DNA from: an uncultured Prevotella sp.
GTDB taxonomy: Bacteria > Bacteroidota > Bacteroidia > Bacteroidales > Bacteroidaceae
Reading direction: 5' to 3'
Length of the DNA stretch: 5,079 nucleotides
Assembly (NCBI GenBank): GCA_946999025.1
Contig: CAMQBP010000167.1
Location: 1 to 5,079 of the forward strand
The notes beneath the pieces are model-generated. The model worked only from the letters and a program-made list of their open reading frames with translations. It was not told the origin of the DNA and did no database searches. A program made the position numbers and the translations under genes. This document shows, piece after piece, positions 1-5,079 of this stretch (its first letter is position 1; each line of letters starts with the position of its first letter).

Positions 1-1183
1 ATTCGGCGTTGTCGAGTGGGAGATAGGCGGTGGTGATGGTCACACCCCATTTGTATGTACCCGCATCAGCCTGTCGATTGCCGTTGATGATTTCGAAGAG
101 CGCTGTCATGGCCTTGGGATTATGACTCAAGAAAACAATCTTCTCATCTTTTTCTACATTAAAGCTGACGTTGTCAAAAAGTACCGTTCCATCGGTGTCT
201 ACCGCTTTCAGTCCTTCAACTTCCAGAATCTGATTACCTGGTTCTCGATCCATTTGGAAGATGATTCCAGGATATTTTCTACTCGACGGACGAATTTCCT
301 CTACATTCAGCCGCTCCAACATCTTCTTGCGAGAGGTGGTTTGTTTACTTTTTGCCACATTGGCAGAGAACCGTCTGATAAACTCTTCCAGCTGCTTGCG
401 CTTCTCTTCAGCTTTCATCTTTTGGTTCTGAGCCTGACGCAATGCCAGCTGAGAACTCTCATACCAGAACGAATAGTTGCCAGAGAATACCGTTACTTTG
501 CCAAAATCGATGTCAACGGTCTGTGTGCTGACGGCATCCAGAAAGTGACGGTCGTGGCTAACCACCAATACCGTTTGCTCTACATTGCTCAAATACTCTT
601 CCAACCACTGCACCGAGTCGAGGTCCAAGTCGTTGGTAGGCTCGTCAAGCAATAAGTTTTCAGGATTGCCAAACAAGGCTCTTGCCAGCATGACGCGCAC
701 TTTCTCGTTGTTCGACAGCTCTGCCATCTGCTTGTTGTGCAAGTCTTCTTTGATGCCAAGATTCTGCAAGAGCTGGGCTGCATTGCTCTCTGCTTCCCAT
801 CCGTTCATTTCTGCGAACTTCAGTTCCAAATCTGCTGCGCGATTCCCATCTTCTTCTGTCATCTCGGGTTTGCCGTAAAGGGCTTCGCGCTCTTTCATGT
901 TGTTCCACAAAGGCTCGTGTCCCATCAACACGGTGTCCATCACCTTGAATTCATCATATTTAAAGTGATCTTGTTCGAGTACCGACAAACGCTCACCTGG
1001 TCCCAGCTCAATGGTCCCTTTGTTTGGCTCTAATTCGCCGCTGATGGCTTTCAGCAGTGTTGATTTTCCCGCACCATTGGCACCTATAATCCCATAGATG
1101 TTTCCGCGCGTGAATTTGATGTTGACGTCCTTGTAGAGCACTCTCTTGCCGAATTGGATGGCAAGATTTGAAACTGTTATCAT
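1..1183 (-). CDS. ABC-F family ATPase, YbiT-like, 3' end cut by window edge
   Basis: The 394 visible codons read as a soluble, ribosome-associated ABC-F ATPase with two nucleotide-binding domains and no membrane segments. Domain 1 is complete: Walker A GANGAGKST at residues 34-42, Q-loop Q71, signature LSNNE at 156-160 (in place of LSGGE), Walker B LLLDEPT at about 177-183 with catalytic E181, and H-loop SHD at 209-211. A charged linker follows (about 245-305), with RRFSANVAKSKQTTSRKK matching the E. coli YbiT linker as I remember it. Domain 2 starts near residue 319. Its P-loop position reads SHNPKAMTA where YbiT has GTNGVGKST, a gapless replacement that removes the lysine. The family is usually about 530-540 residues, so roughly 140 are missing past the left edge. 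The start is the ATG at 1183-1181, with AAGG a few bases upstream. ABC-F members act in translation or in antibiotic protection; the YbiT subgroup points to translation. I am confident of the family but not of the exact role. Confidence 0.93.
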   Translation of the reverse strand, partial: MITVSNLAIQFGKRVLYKDVNIKFTRGNIYGIIGANGAGKSTLLKAISGELEPNKGTIELGPGERLSVLEQDHFKYDEFKVMDTVLMGHEPLWNNMKEREALYGKPEMTEEDGNRAADLELKFAEMNGWEAESNAAQLLQNLGIKEDLHNKQMAELSNNEKVRVMLARALFGNPENLLLDEPTNDLDLDSVQWLEEYLSNVEQTVLVVSHDRHFLDAVSTQTVDIDFGKVTVFSGNYSFWYESSQLALRQAQNQKMKAEEKRKQLEEFIRRFSANVAKSKQTTSRKKMLERLNVEEIRPSSRKYPGIIFQMDREPGNQILEVEGLKAVDTDGTVLFDNVSFNVEKDEKIVFLSHNPKAMTALFEIINGNRQADAGTYKWGVTITTAYLPLDNAE

Positions 1184-1215
1184 GTTCTTTACCTTAACTA
1201 TTTATTATTTGGGTG

Positions 1216-1223
1216 CAAAGGTA
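1216..1223 (-). promoter_or_regulatory. Bacteroidetes-type -7 element for the ABC-F gene
   Basis: Read on the minus strand this is TACCTTTG followed by CACCC, an exact match to the Bacteroidetes -7 consensus TAnnTTTG. It lies 33 bases upstream of the ABC-F start codon, which gives a short leader of about 25 bases. I see no convincing -33 TTTG at the usual 19-21 base spacing. Its place between two same-strand genes suggests that the ABC-F gene has its own promoter rather than depending only on read-through from the hydrolase gene. Confidence 0.6.
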
Positions 1224-1282
1224 ATCATTTTTATCTACATTTTTAATGCAACTGGCTGATAAATTACACCAACCAACCGTAT

Positions 1283-2104
1283 CTATTCTGCCAACTTGTA
1301 TGGGGTTTTTACAGCGGCATGTGCGGCTTTTTGTGCCGTCAAGGCTTCTTTGGCCGTTACTTTTGCGGGGCGGAACTTCTTGCCTACGCAGCTTTTTCCC
1401 GTCAGAGCTTCTGCCCATGTACAGGCGGCGATGTAGCGCCCTATGCCCAAATCCAAGTGAAAGCCGTCGCGGTTGAGGTGATCGCCAAGATAGGTGGCGC
1501 GAGCGTTTTGCACAGCCGTACCAGAAGGAATGACGAAATGGATGTCAGGATGGTGCTCCATATTTTTCTGAACGGCATCCCGAATGGCGTTGTACATGGT
1601 CATTTGATCATTGTTGTAGCTCTTGAATCCCCCATGTTTTGAATATTGAGGGTAGGCCCACGTCATGTGAAAACCTATGCGCGGATTCTTGTTCGTCGCA
1701 ATCGCCTTGACGTATCGGATGAGGTTTGTCTGAAAAGGTTCGTAGGTACGATACAGCCCAGCGTCCTGACTTACTTGCTGAAAGGTGATGATATCCCACT
1801 CTTCATCAATGACGATGGAGGTAAGCGTGCGCTTCTCAGATGTTGTCTTTTTGCCTTTTACGATCTTCCTGTAGCTGAAAGCCGGCTCTTGGTTCACCAC
1901 TACTTTCCAGTGCGATTCAAGCCCTTGTCCGCCTCGGTAGGCATTTCCGATAATCAGTTGGTCACCGTTCTCGGCGCAAAGTTCGTAAAGATATTGTTCA
2001 ACGGCGTCTTCGGAAAAACTGTTTCCAATGGCCAACACTCTAATGGTTTTTGCTGACAAGCTTATCGATATCAGCAACAACAAAGTTAACAATGCATGTT
2101 TCAT
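1283..2104 (-). CDS. Secreted SGNH/GDSL-like hydrolase (DUF4886-type)
   Basis: This 273-residue protein has a classic signal peptide (MKHALLTLLLLISISLSA, cleavage near 18-19) and no lipobox cysteine, so it is probably periplasmic or secreted. The mature part opens with IRVLAIGNSFSEDA at 21-34, the SGNH block I signature with S29 as likely nucleophile. The glycine block is probably NAYRGGQGLESHW (54-66). ITFQQVSQDAG (106-116) sits where SGNH enzymes carry their third block, and DGFHLD (213-218) gives the catalytic Asp213 and His216. This order and spacing fit the DUF4886 group of Bacteroidetes SGNH proteins. By family analogy it would hydrolyse an ester, for example an acetyl group on a glycan, but the substrate cannot be read from the sequence. 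The short basic C-terminus contains KVTAKEALTAQKAAHAAVK. The gene may be cotranscribed with the broken small frame upstream, because no strong promoter is seen immediately before its ATG. Confidence 0.85.
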   Translation of the reverse strand: MKHALLTLLLLISISLSAKTIRVLAIGNSFSEDAVEQYLYELCAENGDQLIIGNAYRGGQGLESHWKVVVNQEPAFSYRKIVKGKKTTSEKRTLTSIVIDEEWDIITFQQVSQDAGLYRTYEPFQTNLIRYVKAIATNKNPRIGFHMTWAYPQYSKHGGFKSYNNDQMTMYNAIRDAVQKNMEHHPDIHFVIPSGTAVQNARATYLGDHLNRDGFHLDLGIGRYIAACTWAEALTGKSCVGKKFRPAKVTAKEALTAQKAAHAAVKTPYKLAE

Positions 2105-2138
2105 GTTTGTAATTTGATAGATAATTGATATTTAACTT

Positions 2139-2259
2139 TTATTTTTGACAATCTCCGGGTGCAGTCACTATCGTTAGCTTATGGCCTTGTTGATTCTGTG
2201 CCCCAAGCATGGTATGTGAAGAAAGCAAGCAGCACGGAGAGCAAAGCATATCTTTTCAT
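2139..2259 (-). pseudogene. Remnant of a small secreted protein with signal peptide, frameshifted
   Basis: From the ATG at 2259-2257 a good Sec signal peptide is read (MKRYALLSVLLAFFTYHAWG), but the frame stops after 26 codons, at 2181-2179. The run GGGG at 2201-2204 (minus strand) marks a likely frameshift. Dropping one G gives HAWAQNQQGHKLTIVTAPG and then DCQK before TAA at 2141-2139. That restores a typical signal-peptidase site (AWA|Q, with glutamine at +1 as is common in Bacteroidetes) and a plausible mature start. The joined frame is only about 40 residues, so it is either a truncated, inactivated gene or a tiny secreted peptide carrying a one-base change. A strong promoter motif lies 85 bases upstream, so the region is probably still transcribed, perhaps into the hydrolase gene whose ATG is 34 bases further on. 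I do not recognise the product. Confidence 0.5.
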
Positions 2260-2343
2260 GAGCATATCGTTAAGTTAGAGTTTAGTTAGGGCAGGACAGG
2301 GCACATTGACTGAAAACGACAGCGGCCCATCCATTAGCAGAAG

Positions 2344-2351
2344 CAAAGGTA
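2344..2351 (-). promoter_or_regulatory. Bacteroidetes-type -7 element upstream of the broken secreted frame and hydrolase
   Basis: On the minus strand this reads TACCTTTGC, the same core as the ABC-F promoter motif and an exact fit to TAnnTTTG. An AT-rich stretch (TTTTTCAAAAAATAAAATCG) sits where the -33 element would be, without a clear TTTG. Transcription would start near 2337, giving a leader of about 77 bases before the signal-peptide frame and about 230 bases before the hydrolase ATG. It is the best candidate promoter for the hydrolase. Confidence 0.55.
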
Positions 2352-2548
2352 CGATTTTATTTTTTGAAAAAGAACCGTACAGCTTGAAAAAACGAAAATG
2401 ATACATGTACATCATAAGCCAGCACTGAATAGGGTTCGATTTGGCCACGAAAAATACAGTTGCTACTGATTGACGGTTATTGCTTCTTTTTAGAATAAAT
2501 AATTCATCAAATAGGGTAGTGATAGTCATCAAATTATGCTGTCTTTTC
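2352..2548. other. Intergenic stretch without a recognisable gene
   Basis: This AT-rich part of the divergent intergenic region lies between the minus-strand promoter motif and the 22-bp repeat array. An open frame crosses it on the minus strand, but it has no protein-like composition, runs through the promoter motif and starts beside the repeats, so I do not call it. I see no tRNA, terminator hairpin or riboswitch-like structure. Confidence 0.5.
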
Positions 2549-2652
2549 AAAAGCATAGATTTTGCACGCTAAAGTCAATGAGTTTGGACGGTAAAGTCAT
2601 TGACTTTAAGATGCAAAGTCATTGACTTTAAAGAGCCACTTTAAGCATACTA
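2549..2652. repeat. Array of 22-bp units, each with a 15-bp dyad
   Basis: The core AAAGTCATTGACTTT is a perfect 7+1+7 dyad. It occurs exactly at 2593-2607 and 2615-2629, and as a two-mismatch version (AAAGTCAATGAGTTT) at 2571-2585. All three start exactly 22 bases apart. A more decayed unit, matching about 11 of 15 core positions, sits in the same register at 2549-2570, and a partial tail (CACTTTAAGCATAC) follows at 2637-2650. The 22-bp period is close to two helical turns, so the dyads would face the same side of the DNA. The array lies between divergent promoters, about 110 bp before the -33 region of the transpeptidase gene. It could be a cooperative operator for a dimeric regulator or a dispersed repeat family; I cannot tell which from one locus. 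Confidence 0.85.
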
Positions 2653-2737
2653 TTTTTCCGTTTCGTTAGGTTGACATATTTGCATGCATGACTTGCACCG
2701 ACAGGTGGGATTTCATCATTATATTTATAAGCAAAAC

Positions 2738-2770
2738 TTGTATGGCTCTCGATATTTTTTATTAACTTTG
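2738..2770 (+). promoter_or_regulatory. Candidate promoter of the transpeptidase gene
   Basis: TAACTTTG at 2763-2770 matches the Bacteroidetes -7 consensus TAnnTTTG, and TTG at 2738-2740 lies 22 bases upstream as a possible -33 element (slightly long spacing). Transcription would start near 2777, giving a leader of about 23 bases before the ATG at 2800. There is no real Shine-Dalgarno sequence, only an AT-rich leader, as is common in this phylum. Confidence 0.55.
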
Positions 2771-2799
2771 TCTTAAAATACAACGAGTTGAACTAAACG

Positions 2800-3963
2800 A
2801 TGGTGCGAACTATTTTCCAGATTCTCTTCATTTCATTCATGGTTGCTTTCCCCCTCCATGGGTTTTCGCAAGTTAATCTGAGTGAAGGAAAGCTGACGAT
2901 AGACCAATCGCTACAGCGCCTGGCGAAACGCCTGTTGCAAAACAAGCAGGGCAGTATTGTGGCCATCGAGCCAGCTACGGGAAGAGTGCTGGCGCTGGTT
3001 AGTAACGACAAATTGGATGATGGCGTCAATCGTGCCATTTCAACATCTTATTCGCCCGGGTCCACTTTCAAGGTGGCTCAGGCATTGTTTATGCTGTCAG
3101 AAGGAGCCATAGACACGAAGAAGACGTATGCTTGTCACTATGGTTTCTCGTTCAATGGCATTCGTATTGGCTGTCATCCCCATCATTCGCCGCTGGCAAT
3201 GATTCAAGCCATTGGACAATCGTGTAACGCATTTTTTTGCAAATCGTTCCAAGAAACAATCGACAACCGCCAGTTGTATCCATCACCATCCGCTGCTATC
3301 AATCGGTGGGCCGACTACATGCACAGCATGGGACTGGGCGTGCCGCTTGGCATTGATTTGGAAAATGAAGACCGTGGATTGATTCCTGATTCGGCTTATC
3401 TGCAAAACCTGCACAGGAAATGGAACGGAACGACCATTATGTGGGTAGGAATGGGACAGGGGGAAGTAAAAACCACGCCCTTACAACTTTGCAATTTGGC
3501 TGCACTGGTTGGTAATCGCGGTTATTACATCACTCCTTATATTCACGAAAATGCTACTGGGAACGCCGTCGATACCACCCGACACCACTGCATGGCCACG
3601 CCCGAGGCTATTGACGTTGTCATCAAAGGCATGCGAGCAGCCGTCAAAGGAGGCACGGCACATGCTATCAATGCTCATCAATATGAGATATGTGGCAAGA
3701 CCGGAACCGCTGAAAACAAGGGGGATGACCATTCTACCTTCATGGGTTTCGCCCCAAAGGATTTGCCTCGTATCGCCGTGAGCGTATATGTTGAGAATGG
3801 TGGTTTCGGTGCTGATTTGGCAGCACCAATGGCCTCTCTCATCATCGAGCAATACCTCAACGGCCGACTGTCGGAGAAGTCGGCTAAAAAGGCTGAACGG
3901 TGGGCGAAAAAGAAAGTGAAAATCACTCCGATAGAAATTCCCATTACACTTGATGATATGTGA
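2800..3963 (+). CDS. PBP2-like penicillin-binding transpeptidase lacking the dimerisation domain
   Basis: This 387-residue protein carries a complete penicillin-binding transpeptidase fold. The motifs, in order, are SPGSTFK with catalytic S88 and K91 (SxxK), QSCN with S141 and N143 (SxN), and GKTGTAE with K300-T303 (KTG). Other stretches resemble Bacteroidetes PBP2 (MrdA): IGCHPHHSPL (123-132), AIGQSCNAFFCK (137-148), GMGQGEVKTTPLQLCNLAA (217-235) and NRGYYITPYIH (239-249). It should act in the periplasm, cross-linking peptidoglycan stem peptides or possibly trimming them, and should bind beta-lactams. Unlike PBP2 (about 600 residues or more) it has no dimerisation or pedestal domain. The transpeptidase domain begins within 50 residues of a cleavable-looking signal (MVRTIFQILFISFMVAFPLHG, ending FSQ near 24). 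A TAA codon one codon before the ATG excludes a longer N-terminus. The C-terminus is strongly basic (KKAERWAKKKVK). It is therefore a standalone PBP2-type domain, probably a paralogue of the main PBP2. Confidence 0.9.
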   Translation: MVRTIFQILFISFMVAFPLHGFSQVNLSEGKLTIDQSLQRLAKRLLQNKQGSIVAIEPATGRVLALVSNDKLDDGVNRAISTSYSPGSTFKVAQALFMLSEGAIDTKKTYACHYGFSFNGIRIGCHPHHSPLAMIQAIGQSCNAFFCKSFQETIDNRQLYPSPSAAINRWADYMHSMGLGVPLGIDLENEDRGLIPDSAYLQNLHRKWNGTTIMWVGMGQGEVKTTPLQLCNLAALVGNRGYYITPYIHENATGNAVDTTRHHCMATPEAIDVVIKGMRAAVKGGTAHAINAHQYEICGKTGTAENKGDDHSTFMGFAPKDLPRIAVSVYVENGGFGADLAAPMASLIIEQYLNGRLSEKSAKKAERWAKKKVKITPIEIPITLDDM

Positions 3964-3967
3964 TGGT

Positions 3968-4181
3968 GGACGCTACTTATGAGTCCGTAGGAACTGCTGT
4001 TTGTTGCTCTCAACATCTTTGACAGTCATGTGCATTGAATGATTTGTTTTTAGCGAATGATGGAACTCAAGGCTTGAACGCATTACTATTAAAAGAAAAC
4101 TTTGTAGATGAAAGGAATTATTATGAAGGTTTTGTCAACTATTATCCATGGTGGGATACGCGTCCTGTATGGTAATGTATT
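3968..4181 (+). repeat. Lipoprotein leader repeat, copy A (214 bp)
   Basis: This segment aligns without gaps to 4814-5027, with about 16 mismatches by hand count (roughly 92% identity), most of them transitions. It begins four bases after the transpeptidase stop. In order it holds an open tail ending in TGA at 4020-4022 (DATYESVGTAVCCSQHL), a spacer, a promoter-like pair, a ribosome binding site and the first 19 codons of a lipoprotein gene. The tail looks like the 3' end of a gene whose body is gone here, so the junction with the transpeptidase gene may be a recombination point. Confidence 0.92.
4074..4116 (+). promoter_or_regulatory. Promoter-like -33/-7 pair and ribosome binding site, copy A
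   Basis: TTG at 4074-4076 and AAACTTTG at 4097-4104 are 20 bases apart, the usual Bacteroidetes -33/-7 spacing, although the first base of the -7 element is A rather than T. Transcription should start near 4110, on or after the ATG at 4108. AAAGGA at 4111-4116, six bases before the ATG at 4123, is an unusually good Shine-Dalgarno for this phylum. Together these favour 4123 over 4108 as the start. Every core base is kept in copy B. Confidence 0.55.
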
Positions 4182-4631
4182 TCTTGTTTTTTGTACATGT
4201 ATGTTCACTTCCTGCGTTATGGACACATTCACCTCATTTGTCATAAGGAATAGTTCTAATGACACTCTTTATATCGAACTTTCAGAGTCAGATTCTCCTG
4301 GTGATTTAATATATTGGTGCGAGGATTCGATTGATTTGATGCCTCCTGCTTGGGTTGCAGACACAACCGAGATATATATCAATAACAAAAAAGTAATCAT
4401 AGAAAACGTTTCTATGCATTGCCAGACTCAACTGTGTTTGTAAGTCCATACTCATTTGACACTAAAGATACCTGTTACATATATGCTATAAAAAAGCAGA
4501 TAATTGAAGGTTATACATTAGATAAAATCCGTGAGAGAAAACTCTATGACCGACAGGTTGTAACCAAGAAAGATTTCCATGATCGCTTCTTCGAGTACAG
4601 ACCTGTAGGTATGTCATCAAATTCACATTAG
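4123..4631 (+). pseudogene. Small Bacteroidales lipoprotein gene, broken by a frameshift
   Basis: From the ATG at 4123 the frame encodes a basic N-terminus, a hydrophobic stretch (VFLVFCTCMF) and a lipobox-like FTSC with C31 as lipid-attachment cysteine. The mature start is FVIRNSSNDTLYIELSES. That frame ends at 4443 after an unlikely tail (SMHCQTQLCL). The frame one base back is open from 4386 to 4631 and reads FYALPDSTVFVSPYSF, then DTCYIYAIKK, YTLDKIRERKLYDRQVVTKK and DFHDRFFEYRP. Adding one T in the run at 4409-4411 joins them as IIENVFYALPDSTVFV, about 170 residues. Both halves resemble a widespread Bacteroidales family of small lipoproteins (IRNxSNDTxY near the start, a YxWDxI/YTLDKI-like segment and YDRxVVTKxxL-like end) that I know only as hypothetical. 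I see no slippery heptamer, so a deletion or a sequencing error is likelier than programmed frameshifting. Expression would come from the repeat-borne promoter. Confidence 0.72.
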
Positions 4632-4639
4632 GCAGCCTT

Positions 4640-4868
4640 TTGGAATGTACAAGTATCAATGTGGCAAAGATGCCTCAGATTTTGGCGTACTTAGGTAATC
4701 GTGATACGAGGAATGATAGATACATGGCTATTATTATCAGAGATAGCGGCACGGTGAGACATTATCTTGCCTTCACGGACAATTTAGGCAACATCCTCTC
4801 CGTTATGGATGAGGGACGCTTCTTATGAGCCTGTAGGAACTGTTGTTTGTTGCTCTCATCATCTTTGA
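4640..4868 (+). pseudogene. Decayed 3' fragment of an unrecognised gene
   Basis: Protein-like sequence is spread over three frames here. One frame gives MYKYQCGKDASDFGVLR (from 4645) and then stops. The next gives NRDTRNDRYMAIIIRDSGTV and RHYLAFTDNLGNILSVMDEG up to a stop at 4826-4828. The third continues from 4824 as YEPVGTVVCCSHHL to TGA at 4866-4868. A one-base change near 4690-4700 and another near 4823 would join them into about 75 residues of coherent C-terminal protein. The last part lies inside leader repeat copy B and corresponds to DATYESVGTAVCCSQHL in copy A. A short intact protein from 4640 (TTG) or 4670 (ATG) is possible but less likely. I do not recognise the family. Confidence 0.45.
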
Positions 4869-5027
4869 CAGTCACATGCATTGAATGATTTGTTTTTAGT
4901 GAATGATGGAATTCAAGGCTTGAACGCATTATTATTAAGAGGAAACTTTGTAGATGAAAGGAATTATTATGAAAATTTTGTCAATTATTATCCATGGTGG
5001 GATACGCGTCCTGTATGGTAATATATT
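4814..5027 (+). repeat. Lipoprotein leader repeat, copy B (214 bp)
   Basis: This is the second copy of the segment at 3968-4181, offset by exactly 846 bases with no gaps. Similarity stops abruptly after GGTAATATATT, inside codon 20 of the downstream lipoprotein gene. On the left side it begins in the tail of the decayed fragment before it. The conserved part therefore includes the end of one gene and the start of the next, as expected for tandem duplication or for exchange of gene bodies between copies. Confidence 0.92.
4920..4962 (+). promoter_or_regulatory. Promoter-like -33/-7 pair and ribosome binding site, copy B
   Basis: TTG at 4920-4922, AAACTTTG at 4943-4950 (20-base spacing) and AAAGGA at 4957-4962 repeat the arrangement of copy A. 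The bases between the two elements differ at three places while both elements are unchanged, which mildly supports their being functional. Confidence 0.5.
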
Positions 5028-5079
5028 AAAACATTGTTTGTTTGTTTTAATATTACCTTACTTTTTATGTTCTTGCGAT
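4969..5079 (+). CDS. Second small lipoprotein, N-terminal part only
   Basis: The first 37 codons are visible before the window ends. The first 19 residues (MKILSIIIHGGIRVLYGNI) differ from those of the frameshifted lipoprotein at only three positions, all conservative or semi-conservative (V/I, T/I, V/I). After that the two share nothing obvious: here the sequence continues LKHCLFVLILPYFLCSCD, a strong hydrophobic core followed by a lipobox (LCSC), with the cysteine at residue 36 as predicted lipidation site. The start at 4969 is chosen because AAAGGA precedes it by six bases and the promoter-like element would place the transcript start at or after the alternative ATG at 4954. The product is a predicted membrane lipoprotein of unknown function, apparently a diverged paralogue or a different body joined to the same leader. 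Confidence 0.7.
   Translation, partial: MKILSIIIHGGIRVLYGNILKHCLFVLILPYFLCSCD

Noticed and set aside
122..655. Open frame of 177 codons on the plus strand
   Set aside because: It lies entirely antisense to the ABC-F gene, whose motifs are unmistakable, and its own translation shows no domain.
2398..2415. Inverted arms ATGAT...ATCAT around a TACATG-like centre
   Set aside because: The arms are only five bases long with an imperfect centre and no T-run, so chance in AT-rich DNA explains it.
2275..2556. Open frame of 93 codons on the minus strand in the divergent intergenic region
   Set aside because: It runs through a strong promoter motif, begins beside the dyad array, has no family resemblance or signal, and its composition looks like translated AT-rich spacer.
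2549..2652. CRISPR array
   Set aside because: The units are 22 bp end to end with no unique spacers of 25-40 bp, and no cas genes are present.
4108..4122. Upstream ATG as start of the first lipoprotein
   Set aside because: It falls at or before the expected transcript start and has no ribosome binding site, while the ATG at 4123 has AAAGGA six bases upstream. The same holds in copy B (4954 against 4969).
4398..4416. Programmed ribosomal frameshift site in the first lipoprotein
   Set aside because: No X XXY YYZ heptamer is found in the reading frame, and no clear downstream hairpin or pseudoknot is visible.

Overview
The window looks like chromosomal DNA from a member of the Bacteroidales, most likely Prevotellaceae. 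Three things point that way. Promoter-like motifs of the Bacteroidetes type (-7 element TAnnTTTG) lie upstream of most genes. Shine-Dalgarno sequences are mostly weak. The proteins (a YbiT-like ABC-F ATPase, a DUF4886-type SGNH protein, a PBP2-like transpeptidase and small lipoproteins) read like Bacteroidales families. These assignments rest on motif reading and memory of families, not on a search.

Layout: the left half is on the minus strand. A 3'-truncated ABC-F gene runs off the left edge (1-1183). Upstream of it is a secreted SGNH/GDSL-like hydrolase (1283-2104), and upstream of that a short signal-peptide-bearing reading frame broken by a probable one-base frameshift (2139-2259), with a clear promoter motif at 2344-2351. 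A divergent intergenic region of about 540 bp follows. It holds an array of 22-bp units, each carrying a 15-bp dyad (2549-2652). The plus strand then starts with a compact PBP2-type transpeptidase (2800-3963) that has no N-terminal dimerisation domain.

The right end (3968-5079) is a visibly more AT-rich accessory region built on a 214-bp direct repeat with an 846-bp period. Each repeat copy carries a gene-tail remnant, a promoter-like -33/-7 pair, a good ribosome binding site and the first 19 codons of a lipoprotein gene. Past the repeat the two lipoproteins diverge completely. The first is frameshifted, and behind it lies a remnant of another gene with at least two frame changes. The second runs off the window. 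This looks like a decaying, recombining family of small surface lipoproteins with a shared expression leader and different bodies.

The genes do not form one obvious pathway. The PBP-like protein and the SGNH protein would both act in the periplasm or envelope, the lipoproteins would sit in a membrane, and the ABC-F protein would act at the ribosome. The best candidates for something undescribed are the lipoprotein leader repeat, the 22-bp dyad array in the divergent control region, and the standalone PBP2-like domain.
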